A DNA stretch of 64,000 nt from Arion vulgaris (GCA_020796225.1 CM036756.1:68321152-68385151); one strand, 5' to 3'; shown: positions 1 to 11,414, counted from the first letter of the stretch. The notes: generated from the sequence alone by a model not told the origin. Program-made: numbers and translations.

Positions 1-295
1 ACCACTAGTGACAACTGTTATAAGAAGGAGAAGATGGAGATATGTTGGGCACACCTTGAGGAGAAATGATCAACGAATATCAAAGCAGGCATTGAAGTGG
101 GATGCCAAGGGTTCAAGAAAGAGAGGTCGACCTAAAGAGACCCTGAAACGAACTTTGCTGAGAGAGGCAGGAAATATCGGTCTCAGTTCCATGGAGGAGA
201 TTGAGCGAGTTGCCCAGGATAGAGCGGTATTGAGAAATTACTTGCAGGCCCTATGTAACGTACAACGGTACGAGAGGAATTATTATTATGTAGTC
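1..295 (+). mobile_element. LINE ORF2 3' end (RTE-like), copy 1
   Basis: Translated in frame it reads RRRRWRYVGHTLRRND, then ALKWDAKGSRKRGRPKE, TLLREAGNIGL and RAVLRNYLQALCNV. This is the C-terminal tail typical of RTE-like and related LINE reverse transcriptases (WxGHxLRR, ALxW, GRP). It ends in an ATT-rich tail (gaggaattattatt). The window edge cuts its 5' side. It is nearly identical to the copy at 14262-14545, so the family was active recently. Confidence 0.85.
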
Positions 296-299
296 TGTC

Positions 300-1310
300 T
301 ATTCAAGATTCTAGGATGTCTATGAAAAACATATAATATAACTCTCTCAACGAACACATTCTGCCCAGACCATTGACAATTAAATCTAAAGAACGGTGCA
401 TTCGTGGCTTCTGGGATCGTGGTCTGATAATATCATTCATCAGTTGTTTTGTTGTCACCTGACGACAGTTCTGTAGATCAGGTAACGATAAGGTTATAAT
501 GGCCACAAGATACACTGTAGCCATGACACTAAATAGAATCCCTGTGAGGCGTATCTGATCTTCTGGGATCAAAGGAATGTACATCTTGTACTCAAGTCCA
601 GATCTCTCTCAATGATAATCACATGATACGTTTGTTATTGTCTTCTTGTATTATTTTTATTTGCAATTCTATTAAAAGAACAGAAACTCCAAATCTTATT
701 TCACATATAACATCCTACACACATAATCGAAAATGTCTTCCTGGATAAATTCGAGCCCATCACACGTTAAGCCAAAGATGTCGAAGTTTTTGTACAGTGA
801 GCGCAGATAATTAGTTTTTTTTATTATCCGGTAAACAAACGTTTCATCAGAGGCCACAAGTTCACCAGATGTGAGAACAAACGCATGCGCACATGCCCAC
901 AATGTGAGCAGATTACTTTCTCTCTTTGGTCAGTTAAAGTTTTTTCCATACACAAATGCCTCTTAATAATGTTGAAGCTTTTTTCACATTCAAATATGTC
1001 ATATAATGACACTGGTACTCAATCCCAAACATGTATTTTAGAATGGCTTGCTGGTTGTGTTCGTAAGGACGCTCGTATTGCTAGGCTAGGCGATGGGTGT
1101 CGTAAGAAATGAGGGTAAGTGGTTGGAATCCTGTGTTTGTCTATTTGTTTTTTTCGGAAGCTCTTAATACCTTCTTCTTCTCTTCCACCATTGACTTCTT
1201 TATAGAAGTAGTTGCTGGGTGAAACGTGAGTGATCTTGTGTGTGCTTGTTCTTCTTCTCTTCCACCATTTACTTCGTTATGGAAGTGTTGGGGGTGAAAC
1301 GTAGTGATCT
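300..1310. other. No gene recognised
   Basis: Only short chance ORFs. It holds T-rich duplicated segments around 1160-1320: the phrase cttcttctcttccacca recurs about 90 bases apart at 1162 and 1251, with the following text also partly repeated (gaaacgtgagtgatcttg / gaaacgtagtgatcttg). Confidence 0.5.
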
Positions 1311-1319
1311 TGTGTGTGC

Positions 1320-1660
1320 TTTTTTAAGGCACTTTGTAAGCTGATATTCATGTTCGTAAGGCTGTTCTTGATGCCGTCGCTCCATCTTTGCGTGGTCTTC
1401 CTCTTGGCTTGTACTCATTATACTTTTTCTGTGTGGCTCTCTGTGGTAGACGATACCAGGGCATTCTGGTCAGGTGTCCAAACCATTTAATCTGTTTGTT
1501 CTTTTATGAATTGCATAACTGGTTTCACATCCAGTCTCCTTCTGATTTCTTCATTTCTAATTTTGTCTCTTATTGTCACACCTGCAGCTCTTCTAAGACA
1601 CCTCATCTCTGTCGTTATGATTTTCTGCACATTAGCTGCTGTTTATACCTGTACACTGTT
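1320..1660 (-). mobile_element. LINE reverse transcriptase C-terminal fragment
   Basis: On the minus strand the translation gives EMRCLRRAAGVTIRDKIRNE followed by EIRRRLDVKPVMQFI, a later GRPRKRW-like stretch (KRKTTQRWSDGIKNSL) and stops. The MxxLRRxxGVTxxDxIRNExIRxxL pattern is characteristic of RTE-like and jockey-like LINE ORF2 tails. It is broken by frameshifts. Confidence 0.75.
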
Positions 1661-1814
1661 TATTTGTTGATCATATTCTTTGCTTCCGTTGCTTCCTCTG
1701 GGGTTCTTGCAAAAAATCTCCTTGTTCACATGTATCTTTACACACAGAACGAGCATTATGCGAAACAACTTTCATTCTAACTTCAGGTTTTCAGTATCAA
1801 ACTTGACAATAACA

Positions 1815-2165
1815 GAACTTTTAAAAATTTTTTTAGCAACAACAAAGATGAAATGCCTACGAAAAATAATTGGAGTAACAAGGAGATTTAAGATTTTTTA
1901 AAACGAATTTATTAAAGATTTGGTAGGTACAACAGTTCTAGAGCAGATTAAGAAACAAACAAAAGCAAATGAGTCGGCCGTATAACACTAGTACAATCTA
2001 ACTACATCACAACGAGTACTACTATTTAGATATAATAGTTTAAGAGCAAAAGGTTGCCCATCTAAATGATGGATCTCTGAGATATCAGATGCTGCAGGAA
2101 ACACCATATAATAGATACTCGAGGGCACTTTGTCGGAACTCGTCGCATACATTGAACGTTGAAAG
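1815..2165 (+). mobile_element. LINE ORF2 C-terminal fragment, decayed
   Basis: The plus strand reads TTKMKCLRKIIGVTRRFK, then decays through stops (VLEQIKKQTKANESAV). The first part matches the conserved MKCLRRIxGVTRxD motif of LINE ORF2 tails. A matching decayed copy lies at 4480-4990. Confidence 0.6.
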
Positions 2166-2267
2166 GTAAGTACAACAGGATATAGGAAACGGGAAAGTAG
2201 AAATGTATGTCATTTTGACTGATTTATTTACGATCGCGAGAGAGATTGATTTATTTGATTTATTTGA

Positions 2268-2680
2268 TTTATTGATAGGACCATCATCATTGCACTTCGG
2301 TGATTAAACAATATGTGCTCCGATCTCTTTCTCACACAGGAAGATCTCAGTGACAGTGAACGAACTCCGTAACACCGACGATGGCCACAATGTAATTTTT
2401 GAAGATGGTAAAGATATCTTGTAGAAATTAAATTTCAACTTTTTTAATGAATTTTTCCCGGCCAGCGACTTTCCAGCCTGCTCTTCTCGATTTTGAACTG
2501 CCAATGGTTCTTTTTCGTGCTCAAATTGAACACGGGACCTACATTTTATCGTCCGTCTCCGATAGAACTTGGAAATCAATCCCACCTACACTGATGGATA
2601 TCTATATATTTTTCCATGAGGGAGCGAACTTGGTACCTTTGGCATGAAAGGTGAGCACCTAACCTCTACGTCACATAGAC
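2268..2680 (-). mobile_element. SINE-D copy (tRNA-derived, about 400 bp)
   Basis: Reverse complement of the repeat at 49028-49458. It shares the head (ttaggtgctcacctttcatgcc, B-box-like ggttcgctccc, degraded here), the internal gaaaaattcattaa segment and the 3' part with ctgtgtgagaaagagatcgg, ending in a gatgatggtcc tail. Partial copies lie at 38335 and 57275. Confidence 0.75.
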
Positions 2681-2835
2681 ACCTAATATGTCATTTTATT
2701 CTAAGCTATGTTTGAACTGTTTCAAACAATCGACATTTCAAATATTCTTTTTCAAAATGTTGCTTACAGATAATATAGCAAGAAAAATATCTTCTAGAAT
2801 CTTTATTAATAAACGATTAAATCAATTTTTTTTCG

Positions 2836-2998
2836 ATCCAGAAGCACTTGAACTTTCAGCTCTTCGGCTCGGTGCCATGTACATCGTTACCTTTCGGTTC
2901 GGTGCCACGAGCACCGTAGATCTGGAGAACCTGTGACGTTTCCGCCAGCCCCTTGTCACCCGTCGTCTTACGTGCTACGAACACGCTGAGCAGGTGGA
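2836..2998 (-). mobile_element. SINE-A copy (tRNA-derived)
   Basis: Matches the copies at 6186, 9013 and 59012. From its 3' side it reads cagaagcacttgaactttcagctcttcggctcggtgcc, then aacaccgtgg-like text, and ends with the tRNA-like head (cacgctgagcagg). This copy has a shortened middle. Confidence 0.75.
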
Positions 2999-3229
2999 CC
3001 AATCAATATATAAAGTACTGACGTTACATGCTCAATTCTTAAACATTTCATTGAAACATTGCTACTAAATATTTGCTTACAAGGCAAAACACAATTATTA
3101 CAGTTATATCTTCATCTGTAACAGACCAGACCTGTATATAATTGTCAACGGGAAAGTACATTGTCACACGTTGTCCACCTGTAGAAGTAATAGGAATACT
3201 CTAAAGGTATTCACAGCACAAAAATGTAG

Positions 3230-4400
3230 CTTCCATTCAATGGCAATGTGCAGTTGGTCATCTTCTTCTTCTTCTCTCAAACGCCTGCTGTTAATTCAGG
3301 CGATAGTCATGATGCCTGGTATTGCGCTTCTGATTGATTTTTGCGTGAGACTTAAAATTACCCTTTACAGGCATCCTCAACCATACGGACAGCCTCGCCG
3401 ACTTCAGAGGTACTTGAAGTTTAGATCCTCCAAGTGTGATCGTCGCAGGAAACCTGTTGTCCGTGTAACTCTTGCCTTGAGTCGTCGTACCATTGGTACT
3501 TTTACGACCAAAGTTAATTAGTGAAGTGCGACTTCTCTATCGGATTTCCTATTTTTGGTGAGGTGGTTCCGTACGCATCGAATGATATACATTCTTTAAT
3601 GGTCTTTTAGTGCCGTAAATTTGGGTTTGGATCTACGCCAAAGAGCATTTGCTACTTTGCGCTGACTGGGTGAGGTCGCTCCGGTTTAGGAGCATTCTCG
3701 ACCCTTCTATGGCTAGTCACTGGAACTGTCCCCTTTCTTGTATTCATTGGTCGTTTACGATCATTTTTCGCCGTATATTTGGGCTTTATGATTTTCGCCA
3801 AAGAGTATGTCTACAATATGCGCTCTTTCCGACTATATGAGATCGTTCCGGATTAGGAACATTCACAGTCATTGGAGACGCATGTGCTTGTCGTGTAAAC
3901 GATCATATTGGCGGTATGCGTGGCCTTTATATGATCTGATGGCGTTTGGTCTTCATCTTACTCTGTGTAGGACGATCGGCGTCCGAAAAGTATTGCCCTT
4001 AGCCAATGTTTGGGTTTGTGCTGGTCAAGCCTTTGTATTATCAGCCTTACTTTACTATCCAAGGTGAGTTTGTTCCTGAGTAGGAGTATTCTCAGCCGTT
4101 TCATCACTTGGCAATTTGCAAAGGTTTACCCTCCATTTTCCCTGTCCACAGGAAACACTGGACTGGGGCTGCGCACATATATTTTAGAGGGTCTTTTCAA
4201 ACGACGCTAGCAACCCAACTGAAATTTTGCGCTCGCCAACATCACCCACCTCAGTTCTTCCGGGGATGTTAGTTGCTAATGCAACAGTACCCTGCCCGGT
4301 TGGCCCAGGGAGGACAGTTTCGTTAAGCGCTAAAACGCAACTTTAGGGTTTGCACTTGGGCAAGCTTACCTTGTAAATGTCTATGCGCTAAGCAGTTGGT
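3230..4400. repeat. Diverged tandem-like block, function unknown
   Basis: A phrase of the form gtgaggtcgctccggtttaggagcattctc recurs in diverged form near 3557, 3669, 3838 and 4063. Each is preceded by a paired phrase (cgccaaagagcatttgctac at 3638, cgccaaagagtatgtctac at 3797). The block has higher GC than its surroundings. No protein homology was recognised in any frame. It may be a decayed minisatellite or part of an unidentified transposon. Confidence 0.45.
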
Positions 4401-4479
4401 CATTTATTATCTTGTCTTTGGTTATTCAAAATTTTCGTGTTATACGAAGGTAGATCTTTCTCCAACATTTAATATGATA

Positions 4480-4995
4480 AGCAACAAAAAGTCACTAGTC
4501 ACAACAGAGATGAATTGTCTACACAAAATAATGTGAGTATCAAGAAGAGATCGGTTACGAAAGGAAAACATCATGAATAAAGGTGGGTTCAACATCAATA
4601 CTGAACTTCATCAAGAAACAAGTTAACCCTTTCTCTCTTCTGAGACGATATAATGGCTTGCTGTATTTTTTAAGATGGCGTAAAGCCAGTATACTGTCTA
4701 ATTTATTATACATTACAATTTAAATGCGTGTGGGGGTAAACAAAAATAACGGAGTGAAAGAGTTAAATGGTTCGGCTACATACGCAGATTACCAACAGAC
4801 AGTGCGCCTCAAAGAGCAATGTTACTCGATACCGTAAATACAAAGCAAAAGGCCTTCCACGCAAACGGTAGACCTCAGAGATAACAGAGGCGACGAAAGA
4901 CACTGTTTATGAAGCGCACACAAAAGCCTGGTCTAGAAATCTCTTCTTGACGCTGTGAGACAAAACAGGACTGAAGAAAAGAAAGAAAGAAAAAT
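4480..4995 (+). mobile_element. LINE ORF2 C-terminal fragment
   Basis: Broken frames read TTEMNCLHKIM with SRRDRLRKENIMNKGG, then VKWFGYIRRLPTDSAPQRAM. RLKWFGHIRRL is a hallmark of LINE ORF2 tails. A near-repeat of its end (agaaatctcttcttgac and ctgtgagaca) occurs at 47320-47370. Confidence 0.65.
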
Positions 4996-5284
4996 GCAAC
5001 AATTTTATTCTACCGCCGAAGTGTTCATATTGCAACCAGTGTCTCTTATGTAACTTCACTGTATCTCTTTTATATTTGTATTTTTTTAAAACTAAACATG
5101 CGTGCTAGAATTTTCTGGGTAACAATCTAACAGTGTACAATAATGAACAAAAAGTTCATTTAATTACGATGAGTATAATAATGAACAAAGACCCCTTGTA
5201 GTAAGAAAACGAACATCATTGAATAATGTAACGTTGTCTAAGAACGACACATAAACCATCGTTCTCAGGCAGCAAATGTGTATC

Positions 5285-5545
5285 AATCATTCAAGTGCCA
5301 TGCTTGCCGGATTGCGCAATCATGTCTCTCTACAACTCTCTCTCGCGTTTCGTGGTGCAATTAATCAGTTACGGCGATGATTTTTTGTCGAACCACGATG
5401 TCAGCCCATCCAACATCTTCTACCTCTGTCTTCCACATCTCTCTTTCACTGTATTTTATCAGTTGTCACCAAATGTTTCAAACCTTCTCTTCACATTATA
5501 TGCCAGAAGAACATTTGATTACCTGATTTTAATCCTTTGCATCAG
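5285..5545 (-). mobile_element. LINE ORF2 C-terminal fragment
   Basis: On the minus strand, fragments read KMLDGLTSWFDKK, then RRN, RE and RDMIAQSGKHGT-like text. MLDGLxxW and WRDMIAxAxxHGT mark the C-terminus of a common animal LINE ORF2. It is frameshifted. Confidence 0.65.
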
Positions 5546-5549
5546 GTTT

Positions 5550-6185
5550 TTTTTTGTGCAGGCGTCTGTTAAAACCTCATCATTTGTTTTCGCCCCTGTC
5601 CGGGAGGTTTTTAGCATTCTTCTGTAAAATCACATATCTGTGGTTTTCAAAAATCCTATTGATTGCTTGTTCATTGTCCATAATTTGCTGCCATACATAA
5701 ATATTACTTCAATATATCACTGGAGTACTTTTTTTCTTCAGTGGGGTTAGTAATGAATTTGCTTACAGTATGTTTTTCATGTTCATACCAACTTCTTTTA
5801 CTTGCGCTGTTCTACTCATTATCTCCTACTGTACATCTTCCATCAGATGATATCAATAATTTCAGATACTTGAATAGATGGACTTGTTTCATTATTGTGT
5901 TGTTTATTTTGTTATTGCATTGTCATGATTCCTGTTTTTTTTTTAAAATAACCCTTGCCTCTGTTTTCTTTGAATTCACGCGTAACCCTTTCAGTCTGTA
6001 TGTTTTTGTTTTTTTTAACTTCCGAACACATTTTTTATTTCAATGTATACTGAAGTATCCAGTATACTGGCTTTGCATTATCTTTAAAAATTACTGTGAA
6101 CCAGTGTATCTGATTAGAAGGATGAAGGGGTTAATCCTTTCTTTTCACTTTCTCTCCCTACTAATATGCTCAGACCTTTTTTCCC
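5550..6185. other. No gene recognised
   Basis: T-rich sequence with long hydrophobic chance ORFs. No domain or splice structure could be defended. Confidence 0.4.
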
Positions 6186-6380
6186 GAAACAGAAGCACTT
6201 GAGCTTTCAGCTCTTCAGCTCGGTGCCATGGACATCGTAACCCTTTGGTTCGGTGCCACGAACACTGTAAATCTGGAGAACCTGTGGCTTTTCTGCCAGC
6301 CCGAGGAATTGAACCGCACTCACAGGGGCTTATCACCCGTCTTCCAACGCGCTACGAACACGCTGGGCATGCGGGCGCTC
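6186..6380 (-). mobile_element. SINE-A copy (tRNA-derived)
   Basis: The minus strand begins near 6380 with gcccgcatgcccagcgtgt, the A-box-like tagcgcgttgg and the B-box-like ggttcaattcc, and ends at 6186 with caagtgcttctg. It shares all segments with the copies at 9013 and 59012. Confidence 0.85.
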
Positions 6381-6394
6381 AGACCTTTAAAGAA

Positions 6395-6725
6395 GTGTGT
6401 CATGTAATGGCGCTACACACAACAATCTTACGTCTCAGAATTGGACACTGCAGACTTCGACCATCTCATGCATAGAATGATGCCTGCTCAAACAGTACAG
6501 TGTGTATTATCATACTGAAACACAGACTCCATAGCACATCCTGCAGTCCTGCTCCTCATACCTGCGTCAATGAAACGAAACATGACTACATTAACGAAGT
6601 TTAACAGTAAGAGATGAGAACCAAGAACTCCAACTGGCGTGCAGGCTTCATAGAGGCAACCAAACTCATAGTTTCGACTGAGCATATGAAACTGATCGTA
6701 AAGAAAAAGAAGGAGTCATGAGGCT
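6395..6725 (+). mobile_element. LINE RNase H-type 3' end
   Basis: Reads LRLRIGHCRLRPSHA, then frameshifted TEHILQ-like text (ccatagcacatcctgcag) and a tail. RLRTGHxRLxxHxxR with a downstream EHILQxCP motif marks the region after the RNase H domain in jockey/CR1-type LINEs. A related tail lies at 32585-32830. Confidence 0.65.
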
Positions 6726-6979
6726 ACACACAATAGGGATTTTAAATGTTGATAAACTATGGCTATCGTTGTGTCAAATCACAGTGCGGTGGTCCCACAT
6801 TAAACAGAAAATTGTAAACGCTCAGTAGTTGTTTCATGTGAGGCATTGATTATTGATAAAACAGTTTTTAAAGAGATAAATGTTTTTGAATGCAAGTGCT
6901 AAAGAAGGGAATTCATAATACCATGGACAGAAAACTAACAAATATGTTAATTTTACATCTCAAAATTTGAAGAAAAGTG

Positions 6980-7260
6980 AATAATAAAGATGAAAACTAG
7001 AAAAGTGAAATACTTTGAACATTTAAAATGACATGATGATCTGGAGAGGATTGTTCTGGAAGGGATGATACCATGTAGACAGGGGAGAGGAAGATCAATG
7101 AGACGATAGGTGAAACATGTCATAGACCATTTTAACATTGCTACGGCAGACGCCAAACACGTTACGCTTGACGAGATAGCATTTAGAACGGCTATCATGA
7201 AAGCAACATATGGATACGAATCGTAGACACAACCAATAAGGAACACAATTGAAGCTTTTG
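6980..7260 (+). mobile_element. LINE ORF2 C-terminal fragment
   Basis: Translation gives HDDLERIVLEGMIPCRQGRG, then VKHVIDHFNIATADAKH and FRTAIMKATYG. This is the LERxxLEGMxPGxRGRGR...FRRAVMKAT tail seen in many animal LINEs. It is followed directly by a second, separate tail. Confidence 0.75.
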
Positions 7261-7615
7261 AAACAAGGTGTTACAGAAAAGTTCTTAGAACATCCTGGGC
7301 AAAGAAGAGAAAAAATAAAGGCATCCTACAAGACCTGAATATCATGGAGCATTGGCTCATAAATAACATCATGTCCCGGAAGATGAAATATTTTGGCCAC
7401 GTTAAACGTCACAGTGGTTTGGAGAGAACGGTAATGGAAGGCATGGTTTCTGGAGTACGAGGCAGGAGACGAGCAAGATGAAGGTGGCAGCAGGACATCA
7501 AAGACATATTGAACATGATGCTGGAAAAGGCGGGAGAACATGCTAGAGACAGAGAGGTTTTACAGACGGGCTGCGATGAAAGCGACGTTCTACAAGGGAC
7601 ATCCTACTACTTGAG
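7255..7615 (+). mobile_element. LINE ORF2 C-terminal fragment that runs into a tandem array
   Basis: Reads MSRKMKYFGHVKRHSGLERT, VMEGMVSGVRGRRRARW and DIKDILNMMLEKAGEHARDRE, then with a frame change FRRAAMKATFYKGHPT. The final codons (gcgacgttctacaaggga-catcctactact) are the first unit of the 69-bp array that follows. The element shows how a satellite can arise from a LINE 3' end. Confidence 0.8.
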
Positions 7616-8478
7616 ATCATGAAACCCCCGCTCTGACAGAGATAAACTAAGTGACGTTCCACAAGGGACATCCTACTACTTGAGATCATGAAACCCCCGC
7701 TCTGACAGAGATAAACTAAGTGACGTTCCACAAGGGACATCCTACTACTTGAGATCATGAAACCCCCGCTCTGACAGAGATAAACTAAATGACGTTCCAC
7801 AAGGGACATCCTACTACTTGAGATCATGAAACCCCCGCTCTGACAGAGATAAACTAAGTGACGTTCTACAAGGGACATCCTACTACTTGAGATCATGAAA
7901 CCCCCCTCTCTGACAGAGATAAACTAAATGACGTTCCACAAGGGACATCCTACTACTTGAGATCATGAAACCCCCCTCTCTGACAGAGATACACTAAGTG
8001 ACGTTCTACATGGGACATCCTACTACTTGAGATCATGAAACCCCCGCTCTGACAGAGATACACTAAGTGACGTTCTACATGGGACATCCTACTACTTGAG
8101 ATCATGAAACCCCCGCTCTGACAGAGATAAACTAAGTGACGTTTCACAAGGGACATCCTGCTACTTGAGATCATGAAACCCCCGCTCTGTCAGAGATAAA
8201 CTAAATGACGTTCTACATGGGACATCCTACTACTTGAGATCATGGAACCCTGCTCTGCAGAGATAAACTAATGCGTTCACAAGGGACATCCTCTACTTGA
8301 GATCATGAAACCCCGCTCTGACAGAGATAAACTAAATGACGTTTACATGGGACATCCTACTACTTGAGATCATGGAACCCCGCTCTGACAGAGATACACT
8401 AAATGACGTTCTACAGGGACATCCTACTACTTGAGATCATGAAACCCCCGCTCTGACAGAGATACACTAAGTGATGAT
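7570..8478. repeat. 69-bp tandem array, about 13 units
   Basis: Unit starts fall near 7580, 7651, 7720, 7789, 7858, 7927, 7996, 8065 and 8134 and continue to 8472, 69 bases apart in the ordered part. Each unit holds gacgttccacaagggacatc, ctactacttgagatcatg and aaacccccgctctgacag. 69 is a multiple of three, so the minus strand stays open as a 23-residue repeat (MISSSRM...YLCQSGGF); I see no reason to call this a gene. Units at the right end carry more indels. Confidence 0.95.
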
Positions 8479-9012
8479 TCGTTCTCACAAGCAAAGATCG
8501 GGTCTATGTAACATTGAAGACGTTTTTTTTCGTTTACACTGGAGAAATATTTTTTTAGGTTGGAAGCCTTTTATTTATGGAATGTTTATTTTATTTTGTT
8601 GTTGTGTTTGCTTTTGGCTATTCTGTGCTTTATTTCTAGCAGCATCGTCATCTGTTGTTATTAGTTTGTATTAACATCTGAATCTAAGGATTTATTTTAA
8701 AAGTGTCATTAACCTTGCGGTTGAAATCTGAACGATTCTGTTTCGTATAGTTTACCTTTGCTGTTCTGTCTCTGCTACGTAGACCTTTATTGTTACTGCA
8801 GTGCGCGAAGCAGTAATAATTTCTTATAGCATTTTTTATTCTTCTTCATCAACTTTTCGAGCCTTTCATGCTCATTGCTACAAATATAACCTGTCACCAT
8901 TCATCTCTGTTCTTAAACTTCGTTTTCTTTTCAATATTCGATTCATAGTATTTCTTGTTCTACTTCAATGTTTTCTCTCCTTCGTTTTCTTTTCTTTTTT
9001 TTCTTTTTTACC

Positions 9013-9210
9013 AATCCAGAAGCACTTGAGCTTTCAGATCTTCGGCTCGGTGCCATGGACATCGTAACCCTTCGGGTTCGGTGCCACGAACACCGTAAAT
9101 CTGGGGAATCTGTGTTTTTTTCCCTGCCATCCCGCGGAATTGAACCCGCACACACAGAGGGATAGTCATCCGTAGTCTAACGCGCTACGAACACGCTGGG
9201 CAGACGGGCC
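9013..9210 (-). mobile_element. SINE-A copy (tRNA-derived)
   Basis: Same layout as the copies at 6186 and 59012. On the minus strand a tRNA-like head (gcccgtctgcccagcgtgt, tagcgcgttag, gggttcaattcc) is followed by ggtgttcgtggcaccgaac and the end caagtgcttctgg. It is inserted beside a T-rich tract. Confidence 0.87.
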
Positions 9211-9419
9211 CTTCGTTTTCTTAATATGCATCGGGGTCTATTTTCCTTCAGTTTTCTTGGTATATGTAATTTGAGGTTTTTTTTATGATTCGCTCGTATG
9301 AATTTTGATATAGTCATTGCGCCTATTATGACGAATCTGTATGATTTTTGGGTGAAGGCTTACTTTCATTTTCATAATTCAGAAGAGCCTTACTTCGGCT
9401 TCAGAAGTACTTGTTATTT

Positions 9420-9705
9420 TTATCCCTAAGTAAAGGATCATGCAATGATGGAGGTGGATTAGACATGTGTGTCGTATGTCAGTAGGGGCATTGACTAGGA
9501 CAACTCTCAGATGGACAGAGTATGAGAAGAGAAGGTCAGGACGTCTAAAGGAAACATGGAGAAGAACTGTGGAGAGAGAGTTGAAGGAGTGTGGCCTGAC
9601 GTGGGAGACAGTTGGTAGAAGGGCAGCAGAACGGCAACAGTGGAAGTCTCTTGTGGAAGCATTATGTGTCATTCGGGACATGAAGAGGATATAGAATATA
9701 GAAAG
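9420..9705 (+). mobile_element. LINE ORF2 C-terminal fragment
   Basis: An open frame of 75 codons reads MSVGALTRTTLRWTEYEKR, RSGRLKETWRRTVERELKE and CGLTWETVGRRAAERQQW, ending KSLVEALCVIRD. The GRxxxTWRRTxExELxxxGxTWxxxxRxAxxRxxWxxLVxALC pattern is the classic LINE ORF2 tail. It belongs to a different family from the copies at 1 and 14262. Confidence 0.85.
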
Positions 9706-9774
9706 GATCATGGTTTCATGTAATCCAACCAAGTACAGAGTGGAGAACCGAGAATTGTTAGCCAAGTTGACCTC

Positions 9775-10075
9775 TTTTTTTTCGAAATTTGTTCAAAGAA
9801 TATCAAAGCAAGCATTGGAGTGAGATGCAGAGGGTTCAAGAAAGAGAGGACGACCAAATTATACCTTGAAACGAACTTTGCTGAGAGAGGCAAGAAATAT
9901 GGGTCTCACTTCCATGGAGGAGATTGAACGAGTTGCCCAGGATAGAGCGGTATGGATATCGATCTCACTTCCATGGAGGAGTTTGATCGAGTTGTCCAGG
10001 ATAGAACGGTGTGGAGAAATTGCTTGCAGGCCCTATGTAACGTATAACAATACTAGAGGAATTATTATTTCTTTT
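9775..10075 (+). mobile_element. LINE ORF2 3' end (same family as copy 1), with internal duplication
   Basis: Shares aaagcaagcattggagtg, acgaactttgctgagagaggc and gccctatgtaacgtataac with the copies at 1, 14262 and 63795. The phrase tctcacttccatggagga followed by gattgaacgagttgcccagg is repeated about 62 bases later (9902 and 9963), an internal duplication. It ends with gaggaattattatt. Confidence 0.8.
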
Positions 10076-10079
10076 TCGT

Positions 10080-11320
10080 CACTTCTATTTAGATTTACTG
10101 CTGTCTACCTGACTTTTTTTTTTAATTCACATCTGGTCTGTTTTATAGTTCAAACAAATACTACACCGCAAGCTAAGTTTCCTAATTTAAACAACGTTGT
10201 TTGAATAAACGGTGTATTCTATAAATTTCTAATATTAATTAAACATGTTTATTTTATTAAAATTTTCTGCTTAAACTAGCTTGTTTAACGGTGGAAACAT
10301 ATGTTAATAACTCGTCCCAGAGACGATTCGGATAATAACTAAGTTATGATATTCCTCCCCGAAGATTATAATGAGTTCAGTGAAGATTTCTATGGTCTTT
10401 GTATATGTGAAATGTATTACACATAATTACAAGATAACTCCTAGTCATTAGCATGTAATTCTAGCTGCATGATTTACCTGCACAAACTGTTAGCATCTCA
10501 TGGATGGAAGAAAGTGCACCAGAGGATGTTGACTTGGTGAAGCATAATTAAAGATTGCGGAAATGAATCCTAGATTGAGGCCTACAATATTGTCAGCGCA
10601 CGAATCTGGTTGCAAGCCAATTATAGAATTCAGAAATAACTTTAGCCTATTCAGTTACGAAAACATGGTTTATGCTGTTCTTGAACAGTTTCCTGTAACG
10701 TTTCTCTGTCGGGCAAAAATGTTTTAGAAGAACGTAGAATGTCGCGTGGGTATATTATTTTTGGTGTCGAAGTGTAGGGGTGTAAGGCGGAAGGGAATGG
10801 GATGTAATTAGTATTCAAAGTGAATATGTATGTATTTGTGTTTCTTATCTTCTTAAGCTTTTGTTACGATAACAAGATAACAGAGACCATTACCTTCTTT
10901 TTCATCTGCTTGTATTCGTGAGGGCGCCTGATATGGAGCTCTGACTGATTGTTGCGTGAAGGCTAGCTTTCATTTTTATCAGTGTCCCACGCCATACAGA
11001 CGTGCCAAAGTTGTCAATTGGTCTAATACGAGTCTAAAGGCGAAGGACTGACTTCATTGCATCGGAATTCCCCTATGCTCGTCACTGTTGGCAGAGATGG
11101 CACGCTATCTGTCAGTGTTTCAAAAAAGCACAAATGCCGTAGCTTCGGCAACGTAGATGCCAATTGGAAGTAGAAAACATTTAAAAGACAAAGAATTAGA
11201 ACATATTAAAATAAAGTATGTACAACAGCATCTAAAAGTATGGCACAATAAGTAGAACACAAAACTAAACCATCCGTGTCATTACTGGAACCAGAAGATC
11301 CACCCATTTGGATACCATTG
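10080..11320. other. No gene recognised
   Basis: AT-rich sequence without recognisable coding. A decayed SINE-B-like end may lie near 11035-11065 (tctaaaggcgaaggactgacttcattgca), which resembles the 3' end of SINE-B on the minus strand. Confidence 0.4.
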
Positions 11321-11326
11321 TACAGA

Positions 11327-11414
11327 ATGCCAACCATTCAGCCAACCATTCAGCCAACCATTCAGCCAACCATTCAGCCAACCATTCAGCCAACCATTCA
11401 GCCAACCATTCAGC
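11327..11414. repeat. 12-bp tandem array, about 7 units
   Basis: Perfect or near-perfect repetition of ccaaccattcag. The unit is a multiple of three, so both strands are open through it (IQPT on plus, EWLA on minus); neither looks like a gene. Confidence 0.97.

Noticed and set aside
5741..6202. 153-codon hydrophobic frame resembling a membrane protein
   Set aside because: It lies in T-rich DNA where Phe/Leu-rich frames arise by chance, with no homology and ending in a SINE.
7543..8174. Minus-strand frames with perfect 23-residue repeats, like a repetitive protein
   Set aside because: They are the translation of a 69-bp tandem array whose unit length is a multiple of three; the array comes from a LINE 3' end and the frame breaks at indels.
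7570..8478. Regular repeats that might suggest a CRISPR array
   Set aside because: The units are contiguous with no unique spacers, and the genome is an animal one with spliced genes.
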